A stretch of 64,000 nt of DNA from the NCBI RefSeq assembly GCF_014155765.1, contig NZ_SCKT01000009.1:1-64000 (forward strand). Reading direction: 5' to 3'. The stretch comes from Pantoea dispersa (lineage in GTDB: Bacteria > Pseudomonadota > Gammaproteobacteria > Enterobacterales > Enterobacteriaceae). Made by a program: the position numbers and the translations under genes. Below the pieces are notes generated by a model. That model saw only the letters and a list, made by a program, of their open reading frames with translations, was not told the origin of the DNA and ran no database searches. Below are positions 56,314 through 64,000 of the stretch, one piece after another. Every line of letters starts with the position of its first letter. The stretch's first letter is position 1.

Positions 56314-57087
56314 TTGCCAAACCCGACTCACTATCGCGCTCCACAACGCGTGCGCAATGAATTACGCTTCCGTCACATCACCGTCGCCAGCAAAACGCGG
56401 GTGGCCGATGCCTTCTGGCGCATCGTCTTTAGCGGCAGCGATCTGGCGGGTTTCCACTCGCCCTCTTTTGACGACCACATCAAAGTGTTTTTCCCGGATA
56501 CGCCGGGCGGTGCGCTGGCGCTACCACACATGACCGACGAAGGTATCGTCTGGCCTGACGGCGTGCGTCCGGCGGCGCGCGACTATACGCCGCTGGCCTT
56601 TAACGGCAGCGATTCGCTGACGCTGGATTTTTACATCCACGACGGCGGCGTCGCCAGTAGCTGGGCGAGTGCCGCTCAGCCGGGCGATCGCATTGCGATG
56701 GGCGGCCCGCGCGGATCGTGCGTCGTGCCGGTGGATTATGCCTGTCAGATTTATGTCTGTGATGAGACCGGTCTGCCGGCATTTAAGCGCCGCTATCAGG
56801 AAATGCAGGCACAACAGATTCATCTGCTGGCCTGTGTTGATGAGCCAGTCGGCCGCGCGTATCTTGGCGACCTGCCGGACGTCACGGTGAGCTGGCTTGG
56901 CAGCGGCAACATGCAGGCTGAGGCGCTGACGCCGCTGCTGGACCCGATTATGCTGCCTGCTGATGACTACTTCATCTGGCTGACCGGCGAAGGCGCGGCG
57001 GTGAAACAGCTGAGCGATTACTTTACTCAGCAGCGCGCGGCGCACAGCGACCTGGTGCGCGCCGTCGCTTACTGGCATCAGAAATAA
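56314..57087 (+). CDS. yqjH: Siderophore-interacting protein, NADPH-dependent ferric-chelate reductase (YqjH-like)
   Basis: 257 residues, ViuB/YqjH family, which reduces iron in imported siderophores in the cytoplasm. FAD-binding N-terminal half with ARDYTPLAFN and DRIAMGGPRGS, and an NADPH-binding C-terminal half (FIWLTGEGAAVKQL). TTG start after AGGGAGAG. A Fur box lies upstream and a PadR-type regulator downstream, as in the E. coli yqjH/yqjI pair. Confidence 0.9.
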   Translation: MPNPTHYRAPQRVRNELRFRHITVASKTRVADAFWRIVFSGSDLAGFHSPSFDDHIKVFFPDTPGGALALPHMTDEGIVWPDGVRPAARDYTPLAFNGSDSLTLDFYIHDGGVASSWASAAQPGDRIAMGGPRGSCVVPVDYACQIYVCDETGLPAFKRRYQEMQAQQIHLLACVDEPVGRAYLGDLPDVTVSWLGSGNMQAEALTPLLDPIMLPADDYFIWLTGEGAAVKQLSDYFTQQRAAHSDLVRAVAYWHQK

Positions 57088-57172
57088 CCGGCGCCCGCCC
57101 GCTGCCGCCTGTGTTGAATTTTACCAGGCACCAGACTACTATCAACCTCCCTCAACTGACCCCGGGAAGGCG

Positions 57173-57712
57173 ATGAAACAGCAGCGGGATGTTCCAGAGC
57201 ACGCCGATGCGGCACAGCGTGCCAGCTGTGCCGGCGCACGCAGAAAGCGGCGCGAAAGGATGCTGGATGCCAGTGATATTCGCCTGCTGATGCTGCACTT
57301 TCTGGCCAGCGGCGCGGCGCACGGTTATGAGCTGATCAAATCGGTGGAAGAGTTGTCGAAAGGCGAATATTCCCCCAGCCCCGGCATTATTTATCCCAAC
57401 CTGACGCTGCTGGAAGAGATGGACGCCATTCGCGTGGTGGATGCCCAGGCCACGCGCAAAGCCTACGCGCTTAACGATGCGGGCCGCGCGCTGCTGGCGG
57501 AAAATGGCGAAAACGTGGCGGTGATTATCGGGCGGCTCACTTCGCTGGCGATCCTGGTCAACAACCGCAGCATTCCGCAGGTGGAGCAGGCGATCCATAC
57601 GCTTCGCTATACGCTCAATCACCGGCTGTCGCAGGAGCAGATTTCACCGGCCACGGTGGAGATTGTCGTGGCGGCGTTGCAGGACGCGGCAGAGAAGATC
57701 GCCAACAGCTAA
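57173..57712 (+). CDS. yqjI: PadR-family regulator, YqjI-like
   Basis: 179 residues with a PadR winged helix (LLMLHFLASGAAHGYELIK, YSPSPGIIYPNLTLLEEM). The neighbour and the sequence resemble E. coli YqjI, a nickel-responsive repressor of yqjH. The N-terminal metal-binding tail rich in His and Cys in E. coli is replaced by a short basic stretch with one His and one Cys (PEHADAAQRASCAGARRK), so metal sensing may be lost or different. It is co-directional with yqjH here, while in E. coli the two are divergent. Confidence 0.82.
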   Translation: MKQQRDVPEHADAAQRASCAGARRKRRERMLDASDIRLLMLHFLASGAAHGYELIKSVEELSKGEYSPSPGIIYPNLTLLEEMDAIRVVDAQATRKAYALNDAGRALLAENGENVAVIIGRLTSLAILVNNRSIPQVEQAIHTLRYTLNHRLSQEQISPATVEIVVAALQDAAEKIANS

Positions 57713-57717
57713 GCGCG

Positions 57718-58005
57718 TTACGGTTTCTTCTTGTCCACATGCCCCAGTTCGCGATCCGGCCAGCAGACATCGCGCACCCGCTGCTTCAGTGCTGCCGCAT
57801 CGGGAAAGCCGCCTTCCTGTTTGCGTTCCCAAATTACCTGACCATCAATGCTAATCTCGAATACGCCGCCGCTGCCGGGCTGGAGCGTGACCGCGCTGAG
57901 ATCGCCGGCAAAGGTATGCAGCAGCTCCTGCGCCATCCACGCCGAACGCAGCAGCCAGTTACATTGGGTACAGTAGTGAATGGTTACTGCCGGTTTATCT
58001 GACAT
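57718..58005 (-). CDS. SelT/SelW/SelH-type (Rdx) thioredoxin-like protein
   Basis: 95 residues with the Rdx family pattern: beta-strand then CTQC redox motif (residues 12-15), GSGGVFEISIDGQVIWERK and GGFPDAAALKQRVRD. The position of selenocysteine in SelW homologues is Cys here. A small redox protein is expected, but its partner is not known. Convergent with the YqjI-like gene. Confidence 0.85.
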   Translation of the reverse strand: MSDKPAVTIHYCTQCNWLLRSAWMAQELLHTFAGDLSAVTLQPGSGGVFEISIDGQVIWERKQEGGFPDAAALKQRVRDVCWPDRELGHVDKKKP

Positions 58006-58347
58006 CCTATCCCTCCTGTTAGTGCTTGATTAATCATGGGTTAACAAATTGTGCGCACAAAGATACATCCTGATGCAAATGATATTGATAATGATTACCA
58101 ATTGCATTAAATTGTTTTCGCCATCATTTTACTCTCTATAAATCCCGCAGGCATCCCTTCGGCGCCGCTGCCAGTGACACACGGCAGCTGTGCACTGAAG
58201 CGCGCATGACACTGTGCCACAGGTGCCGGGATCGATAACATTATCTGGCCAGCGTGACGCGCTGTTTCACGGTTTTTAGCATAAAGCCGTGGTTTTCTGG
58301 CAGCAAATAAGTGAGCGAATACTAACAATTAACCAGGTATTTCGCGC
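58006..58347. other. 342-bp gap upstream of hmuR
   Basis: No coding frame is supported. It holds a Fur box (58081-58099), then about 250 bases of leader before hmuR. A long leader could contain a regulatory RNA structure, but I see no recognised riboswitch. Confidence 0.6.
58081..58099. promoter_or_regulatory. Fur box of the haem uptake operon
   Basis: GATATTGATAATGATTACC matches the Fur consensus at about 16 of 19 positions and is followed by a second partly similar AT-rich stretch. Iron repression of hmuRSTUV is expected. Confidence 0.85.
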
Positions 58348-60714
58348 ATGTCTTTACACCTTCAGGGAAATTTCCGGCAGCGTCTGTTTATCGTCGCTGT
58401 TCTTGCTTCAGCCATTCACGCAGCCTGCAGCTATGCCGCCAGCGACAGCAGTACGCTGGCGCGTTCCGCAGAGAACAACAGCAGCAATGAACCGGTAATG
58501 ACCGTTACCGCGCCTAAGCAGCAGGCCGGCAGCAAAACCACGCTCACCGCCAGCGATCTGCAAAAACGCGGCGCCAATGACTTCGGTTCGATCATGCGTT
58601 ATGAGCCGCTGGTCAGCGCCACTGGTGCGGCGGGCGGTTCGTCAGCCGGTAAAAGCGGCTTTGACCGTGCAGGCTACACCGGCTACAACATTCGCGGGCT
58701 GGAAAGTAACCGTGTCGGTCTGGATATTGATGGCATTCCGGTACCGGACGCCACCGGTCGTCCGTACGTCAGTCGTGCCGGTAACAATACCTTCGGTATC
58801 GGTCGCGACTACATCGACCCGTATATGTTTGGCAGCGTCGAAATTGAGAAGGGCGCTACATCGGTGGAACAACCTAACACCGCCATCGGCGGTAACGTAT
58901 CGTTTCATAACAAGTCGCCGGACGACTACCTCAGCAGCGATAAAACCCACTATTTCGGTTATCAGAGCGACTACAGTTCGGCAGATCGCAGCTGGCACAA
59001 TGGCATCACCGCGGCGGCAGGGGATGATGAACTGCGCGGCCTGTTTGTCTACAGCCGCCGCGACGGCCAGCAGACGCGCAACAACAGCGGCGTAAAAGAC
59101 GCCTACCCGGCCAACTGGCACTCGGATGCCTTTATGACGTCGGGAATCTGGCAGCCAAACGATCAGCACAAGCTGAGCGCCACCTTCGACTACTACCACA
59201 AAACCAATCACACCCACTACGATACCTGGGACAGCAGCAGCGGCAACACTATCTGGGGCACTGCGCAACAGCAGAGCGATTCGCGCCGCTGGGGCATTAA
59301 TCTTGCTGATGAGTGGACGCCGTACAACGAGATGATCGATACGCTGACCACGCGGGTTTACTGGCAGCAAACCGAGGCGCACGACACCACCTGGTTACCG
59401 ACCAGCGCCAGTCAGTACGGTTTCGTCTACTCTGACTACAACGTCGATACTTTAGGGTTTGACACGCGCGCCAGCAAAACCCTCGGCCGCCACGAACTGA
59501 GCGGCGGCGTCAACGCGCGCGTGGAGAACAGCGAGCGTCCGTTCCGCCAGGAGCCGAACCCGGGCACCTTCGGCACCATCACCCAGCCGCAGTCAGACAG
59601 CCGTTCCTGGACCGTGGCCGGTTATCTGCAGGATAAAATTAATTTCGATCTCGATAGCCACAATTTCGCGGTGATTCCCGGCGTGCGCGTTATTCATCAA
59701 AGCACCAAACCGAAGAACCTCGGCGATCTGACCAACGGCAGCACGGTGCTGACCGCAGAGCAGGTGGAAAAACTGTACGGCAAGACCAATTCAGACACCG
59801 AAGTGCTGCCGTCACTGACCTTCCAGTACGATATCAATCCGGCGCTCACCACCTGGCTGCAATATAAGCGCGGCGTGGAGTTCCCGACCACCAGCCAGCT
59901 TTACGGCTCGTGGAACCTTGGTTCAAGCTACGCCGGCAGCGCGCAGTATGCGCTGATTGGTAATACCGATCTGAAAACCGAGACCAGCAACAATTTTGAG
60001 TGGGGTCTGAAAGGACAGCCGACCGACGGCATCACCCTCAATACCTCGGTGTTCTACAACACCTACAAAAACTTTATTGCCTACACCCGCTATCGCCGCG
60101 CCACCAACCCGGCGATGTTCGTCAATGTTCCGGCCAACATCTACACCAGCTATCAGGCTGAGAACCGCGACAAAGCCTACATTTATGGGGCGGAGATCAG
60201 CACCCGCGTCAACTACGGCAGCTGGTTCCCGACCGTGGATGGCCTGAGCAGCACGTTCGCGCTCGGCTACAGCGAGGGTAAAGCGAAATCCCGCTATCTG
60301 GGCGACAAATACATCGATCTCGACAGCGTCGCGCCGCTGAAAGCGATTGTCGGCGTCGCGTGGGACGACAAAGCGCGCGGTTACGGCGCTGCGCTCACCG
60401 CCACCTTCGTCAAAGGCAAACAGGCCAGCGCCACCAACCGTGAGAGCTACAGCAACAGCGGGGCGGCCATCAGCGACGCCAGCAGCGAATACATGCGCGT
60501 GCCGGGCTACGGCCTGATCGATGCCACCGCGTACTGGCAGCTAACGAAAAATGTCAGGCTGAGCAGCGGTGTCTACAACATTACCGATCGTAAATACTGG
60601 GATTACCTCAGCAGCCGCACGCTGACCAGCGCCAGCGCGCAGGAGCGCAACGACATCAATCTGGCCGTGATGCCGGGACGCACCTGGCAGCTCGGCGTGA
60701 ACGTCGACTTCTAA
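58348..60714 (+). CDS. hmuR: TonB-dependent haem receptor
   Basis: Outer-membrane receptor of 788 residues. Signal peptide (FIVAVLASAIHAACSYA), a TonB box-like segment EPVMTVTAP, plug domain (NIRGLESNRVGLDIDGIPV, VEIEKGATSVEQ) and a 22-strand barrel ending in aromatic Phe (WQLGVNVDF). The subfamily is the haemin/haemoglobin receptors. Haem as substrate is inferred from the following hmuSTUV genes. Fur box upstream. Confidence 0.93.
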   Translation: MSLHLQGNFRQRLFIVAVLASAIHAACSYAASDSSTLARSAENNSSNEPVMTVTAPKQQAGSKTTLTASDLQKRGANDFGSIMRYEPLVSATGAAGGSSAGKSGFDRAGYTGYNIRGLESNRVGLDIDGIPVPDATGRPYVSRAGNNTFGIGRDYIDPYMFGSVEIEKGATSVEQPNTAIGGNVSFHNKSPDDYLSSDKTHYFGYQSDYSSADRSWHNGITAAAGDDELRGLFVYSRRDGQQTRNNSGVKDAYPANWHSDAFMTSGIWQPNDQHKLSATFDYYHKTNHTHYDTWDSSSGNTIWGTAQQQSDSRRWGINLADEWTPYNEMIDTLTTRVYWQQTEAHDTTWLPTSASQYGFVYSDYNVDTLGFDTRASKTLGRHELSGGVNARVENSERPFRQEPNPGTFGTITQPQSDSRSWTVAGYLQDKINFDLDSHNFAVIPGVRVIHQSTKPKNLGDLTNGSTVLTAEQVEKLYGKTNSDTEVLPSLTFQYDINPALTTWLQYKRGVEFPTTSQLYGSWNLGSSYAGSAQYALIGNTDLKTETSNNFEWGLKGQPTDGITLNTSVFYNTYKNFIAYTRYRRATNPAMFVNVPANIYTSYQAENRDKAYIYGAEISTRVNYGSWFPTVDGLSSTFALGYSEGKAKSRYLGDKYIDLDSVAPLKAIVGVAWDDKARGYGAALTATFVKGKQASATNRESYSNSGAAISDASSEYMRVPGYGLIDATAYWQLTKNVRLSSGVYNITDRKYWDYLSSRTLTSASAQERNDINLAVMPGRTWQLGVNVDF

Positions 60715-60764
60715 TCACTTTTCGCCCTGCGGTGGCGCAGGGCATTTTCACGGGAGCAAGCGCA

Positions 60765-61796
60765 ATGCATCAACGCTATCAACACTATCTGGCGCTGAAA
60801 GGCCAGCATCCAAAAATGTACGCGCGTGATTTAGCCGCGCTGATGGGCATAGGGGAAGCACAGCTGTGCGAAGCGCGCGTGGGCCACGACGCGCAGCCGC
60901 TGCGCGCCGATTTTCCGGCGCTGCTGACGGCGCTGGCGGCAGTGGGTGAGACCAAAAGTATTACGCGCAATGCCTGGGCGGTGCACGAACAGGTGGGAAC
61001 CTACAGCAATCTGCATCTCGGCGAACATGGCGGGCTGGTGCTTAATCCGCGTGCGCTCGACCAGCGTCTGTTTCCCGCGCAGTGGCACAGTGCTTTCTTC
61101 CTGCGCGAGCAGACCGCGCACGGCGAACGACAGAGCATACAGATTTTCGATCGTCACGCTGATGCGGTGCTGAAAATCTACACCACCGCGCAAACGGAGA
61201 TGCCGGCGTGGCAGGCATTGATTGAGCGCTTCCGGCTGGCGCACGCGCCTCAGCTGCAGCCGCAGCCGGTCAGCGCCACGCCGTTCAGCGACAGGGTGGA
61301 TGCCGGCACTGTCGAAGCGGAGTGGCGTGCCATGACCGATGTGCATCAGTTCTTTGGCCTGCTGAAGCGTCACCATCTCTCGCGGCCGCAGGCGTTTCGC
61401 GCGGTGCCGGATGATTTAGCGCGTCAGGTGAGCAACACCGCGCTGGCAACGCTGCTGGGCCAGGTACAGCAGGATGGCAATGAAATCATGATCTTCGTCG
61501 GCAATCGCGGCTGTACCCAGATCTTTACCGGCACTATCGGGAAAGTGGTGCCGCTGGATAACTGGATTAACGTTTTTAACCCCACATTCACGCTGCATCT
61601 GATGGCGGATCGCATTCACGAGAGCTGGGTGACGCGCAAGCCGGGCGGCGATGGCTTCGTCACCAGTCTGGAGCTGTTTGCTGCCGATGGCACGCAGATT
61701 GCCCAGCTGTACGGCCAGCGCAGCGAGGGCACGCCGGAACAGGCACGCTGGCGCGAGCAGGTGATGGCGCTGACGCCGACAGGAGCCGCCGCATGA
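60765..61796 (+). CDS. hmuS: Haem-degrading/haem-trafficking protein HmuS
   Basis: Cytoplasmic haem-handling protein of the HemS/HmuS/ChuS family, about 343 residues in two tandem repeats. The ATG at 60765 follows GGGAG at 8 bases; the upstream start is not needed. Conserved AVHEQVGTYSNLHLGEHGG in repeat one and MIFVGNRGCTQIFTG in repeat two. Ends overlapping hmuT (ATGA). Confidence 0.93.
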   Translation: MHQRYQHYLALKGQHPKMYARDLAALMGIGEAQLCEARVGHDAQPLRADFPALLTALAAVGETKSITRNAWAVHEQVGTYSNLHLGEHGGLVLNPRALDQRLFPAQWHSAFFLREQTAHGERQSIQIFDRHADAVLKIYTTAQTEMPAWQALIERFRLAHAPQLQPQPVSATPFSDRVDAGTVEAEWRAMTDVHQFFGLLKRHHLSRPQAFRAVPDDLARQVSNTALATLLGQVQQDGNEIMIFVGNRGCTQIFTGTIGKVVPLDNWINVFNPTFTLHLMADRIHESWVTRKPGGDGFVTSLELFAADGTQIAQLYGQRSEGTPEQARWREQVMALTPTGAAA

Positions 61797-62617
61797 AAGC
61801 GCTGATCCTGACACTGCTTGCTCTGCTGACGCTGCCGGCGTGGGCGGCGCAGCGCATCATTACTATCGGAGGCGATGTAACGCAGATCGTCTACGCGCTG
61901 GATGCGCAGGCGCAGCTAGTGGCGCGCGACAGCACCAGCCAGCATCCGGCGGCGGCCACCAGGCTGCCGGATATCGGTTATATGCGCCAGCTCAACGCGG
62001 AAGGCATTCTGGCACAGAAACCGACGCTGGTACTGGCCAGCGCGCTGGCTAAACCGTCGCTGGTGTTGCAGCAGGTGGCGGACGCCGGGGTAACGGTGGT
62101 GGAGGTCAGTGGGGATAACCGCCTCGACGCCATCACGGACAAAATCGCCACCATTGGCAAAGCGCTGCAGCGTGAACAGGCGGCCCGCGCGTTGATCGAC
62201 AAGGTCAACAAACAGCGTGCGCAGCTACCGCAGCGGCCGCTGCCGGTGAAAGTGCTGTTTATCATGGCGCACGGTGGATTACGTACCCAGGCGGCTGGTG
62301 CGCAGACCGGCGCTGACGGCGCAATTCGCGCTGCCGGCCTGGTCAATGCCATGGGCGCGGTGCCGCACTATCAGCAGCTGTCGCAGGAGGGCGTCGTGGC
62401 GGCGGCACCGGATTTGGTGGTGGTCGGCGAAGAGGGGCTGCGCACGCTGGGTGGCGAACAGGCGGTGTGGGCGCTGCCGGGCCTGCAGTTGACGCCGGCC
62501 GGCCAGCATCACGCGCTGCTGGTGATTGATGAGATGGCGCTGCTGAGTTTCGGCCTCGATACGCCGGACGCGATTTTGCGCCTGCGCCATGCGGCGGAAG
62601 CCGTGCAGCATGATTAA
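61793..62617 (+). CDS. hmuT: Periplasmic haem-binding protein HmuT
   Basis: 274 residues, cluster A substrate-binding protein. Signal peptide MKALILTLLALLTLPAWA. Body motifs IITIGGDVTQIVYALDAQ, DIGYMRQLNAEGIL (the Tyr likely ligates haem iron) and APDLVVVGEEG. Start overlaps the hmuS stop. Confidence 0.94.
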   Translation: MKALILTLLALLTLPAWAAQRIITIGGDVTQIVYALDAQAQLVARDSTSQHPAAATRLPDIGYMRQLNAEGILAQKPTLVLASALAKPSLVLQQVADAGVTVVEVSGDNRLDAITDKIATIGKALQREQAARALIDKVNKQRAQLPQRPLPVKVLFIMAHGGLRTQAAGAQTGADGAIRAAGLVNAMGAVPHYQQLSQEGVVAAAPDLVVVGEEGLRTLGGEQAVWALPGLQLTPAGQHHALLVIDEMALLSFGLDTPDAILRLRHAAEAVQHD

Positions 62618-63611
62618 CCGCCTGATGATGCGCTGGCTGATGTTAATGAGTATCAGCATGCTGGTGTGCATGCTGCTGGCGGCCAACCTCGGCGCGATGC
62701 CGCTGTCGCTGCGCACGCTGTGGCAGGCGCCGCTCAGCGATCTGGCCTGGCAAATCTGGCTCACAATTCGCCTGCCGCGCGTATTGCTGGCGGTGCTGAC
62801 TGGCATGGCGCTGGCGGTGTCCGGCGCGGTGATGCAGGGGCTGTTTCGTAATCCGCTGGCCGATCCCGGACTGCTGGGTATCAGCAGCGGTGCCGGGCTG
62901 GCGGTGGCGCTCTCAGTGGTGTTGCCGGTCAGCCTGCCGCCGCTGCTGGCGCTCTGGCTGCCCTCGCTGGCAGCGTTTGCCGGCAGCCTGGTAGTAACGC
63001 TGCTGATCTTCAGCTTTAGCCGGCTGGCGCAGGGCCAGCTGGCGCGCCTGCTGCTGGTGGGCATTGCGATTAATGCGCTATGCGGCGCGGCGGTTGGCGT
63101 GCTGTCGTGGCTGAGCAACGACCAGCAGCTGCGTCAGCTGTCGCTGTGGGGCATGGGCAGCCTGACGGGTGCCCAGTGGCCGAGCCTGCTGGTGTGCGCG
63201 CTGCTGATTGTTCCGGCGCTGCTGCTGGTACAGACGCGCGCGCGTCGCCTCAATCTGCTGCAGCTGGGCGAAGAGGACGCGCACTATATGGGCGTCGATG
63301 TTAAACGCACGCAGCGCCAGCTGCTGGTGCTGAGTGCGCTGCTGGTGGGCACGGCGGTGGCGGTCAGCGGCATTATCGGTTTTGTCGGGCTGGTGGTGCC
63401 GCACGTGATGCGTTTTTGTCTCGGCAGTGACCACCGCTGGCTGCTGCCGGGCGCGGCGCTGGCGGGAGCGATTCTGCTGTTGCTGGCGGATACGCTGGCG
63501 CGCACCGTGGTGATTCCGGCCGAAATGCCGGTCGGGCTGCTAACCAGTCTGCTGGGCGGGCCGTGGTTCCTGTGGCAGATTCTGCGCCAGCAAAGGGGGC
63601 TGAATGAGTGA
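62610..63611 (+). CDS. hmuU: Haem ABC transporter permease HmuU
   Basis: FecCD-type permease of about 333 residues with around ten membrane segments (MLMSISMLVCMLLAANLG first) and the family motifs RLPRVLLAVLTGMALAVSG, GLFRNPLADPGLLGIS and FVGLVVPHVMR. ATG at 62610 overlaps the hmuT stop, and the end overlaps hmuV by 8 bases. Confidence 0.94.
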   Translation: MINRLMMRWLMLMSISMLVCMLLAANLGAMPLSLRTLWQAPLSDLAWQIWLTIRLPRVLLAVLTGMALAVSGAVMQGLFRNPLADPGLLGISSGAGLAVALSVVLPVSLPPLLALWLPSLAAFAGSLVVTLLIFSFSRLAQGQLARLLLVGIAINALCGAAVGVLSWLSNDQQLRQLSLWGMGSLTGAQWPSLLVCALLIVPALLLVQTRARRLNLLQLGEEDAHYMGVDVKRTQRQLLVLSALLVGTAVAVSGIIGFVGLVVPHVMRFCLGSDHRWLLPGAALAGAILLLLADTLARTVVIPAEMPVGLLTSLLGGPWFLWQILRQQRGLNE

Positions 63612-64000
63612 GCAGTTGCAGGCGCGCGGACTGCGGTTTTGCCGGGGAACGCGTACCTTAATCGATGATGTCTCCCTGACGCTGCCGCCGGGCGAAATGG
63701 TTGCCCTGATCGGTCCTAACGGTGCCGGTAAGTCGACGCTGCTGCGGCTGCTGACCGGCTTTCTGCACGCGGACGCCGGTGAATGCTGGCTGGGCGATCG
63801 TCCACTGGCGGCCTGGCCGCGCGAACCGCTGGCGCAGCGCCGCGCGGTGATGCGCCAGCAAAACAGCGTCACCTTTCCGCTGCCGGCTGCCGACGTGGTG
63901 GCGATGGGGCGCGCACCCTGGCCGGCCGGTAACTGCCAGGCGGTGGTGCAGGAGGTGATGCAGTTAACCGGCAGCGCGCCGCTGGCGCAGCGCGACTATC
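63604..64000 (+). CDS. hmuV: Haem ABC transporter ATPase HmuV (3' end outside window)
   Basis: Starts MSEQLQARGLRFCRGTRTL and shows a Walker A GPNGAGKSTLL at about residues 36-46 and a Q-loop region VMRQQNSVTFPLPA. It continues past the right edge. ATPase of the haem importer, last gene of hmuRSTUV as far as can be seen. Confidence 0.93.
   Translation, partial: MSEQLQARGLRFCRGTRTLIDDVSLTLPPGEMVALIGPNGAGKSTLLRLLTGFLHADAGECWLGDRPLAAWPREPLAQRRAVMRQQNSVTFPLPAADVVAMGRAPWPAGNCQAVVQEVMQLTGSAPLAQRDY

Noticed and set aside
1-64000. tRNA or rRNA genes
   Set aside because: I saw no cloverleaf-like or rRNA sequence in the intergenic regions; a covariance-model scan was not possible here.

Overview
The window looks like a chromosome segment of an enterobacterium, most likely Erwiniaceae (Pantoea/Erwinia-like). 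This is inferred from gene order and protein similarity to E. coli, not from a marker gene. The backbone follows the E. coli terminus-to-origin order: ytjB (smp), serB, radA, nadR, ettA, slt, trpR, yjjX, gpmB, robA, creA, arcA, yjtD, thrLABC, yaaA, talB, mog, satP, dnaK, dnaJ. Several E. coli neighbours are missing (creBCD, yjjY, yaaX, yaaJ, yaaI/yaaW), and two large accessory blocks are inserted.

Bases 1-15960 form a type VI secretion effector island. It opens with the 3' part of a VgrG carrying a C-terminal peptidoglycan glucosaminidase domain. A small exported protein overlaps it and is probably its periplasmic immunity protein. Three more exported proteins of unknown function follow. Then come a DUF1795 (EagR) chaperone and a full-length 1478-residue PAAR-Rhs effector whose C-terminal tip is a TNT-type NAD+ glycohydrolase, with an overlapping immunity gene. 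Downstream is an array of orphan Rhs tips. Each starts inside a near-identical piece of the Rhs core (copies at 8642, 9849, 11797 and a short one at 13194), then switches to a new AT-rich toxin end and its small immunity gene. Most cassettes end in a recurring hairpin terminator followed by remnants of a SymE-like gene on the minus strand. Several further cassettes have lost their toxin to stops or frameshifts but keep an intact immunity gene.

Bases 22426-35300 hold deoR and a long minus-strand urea-nitrogen operon: allophanate hydrolase, urea carboxylase, a GntR/FCD regulator and the urea ABC transporter urtABCDE. The 5' end has an exact match to a sigma-54 promoter consensus and two NtrC-like sites 22 bp apart, so it is probably induced by nitrogen limitation. 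It takes up urea and splits it by the ATP-dependent carboxylase/hydrolase route rather than by urease.

The rest is housekeeping: peptidoglycan recycling (slt), Trp repressor with its operator, threonine synthesis with leader peptide and attenuator, redox control (arcA with an upstream FNR-like site), and the heat-shock chaperones dnaK-dnaJ behind sigma-32-type promoters. The right end is an iron region: a Fur-box-preceded siderophore-interacting ferric reductase with a PadR/YqjI-type regulator, a SelW-like protein, and a Fur-box-preceded haem uptake operon hmuRSTUV that runs off the window. Several families of short palindromic repeats sit between genes.
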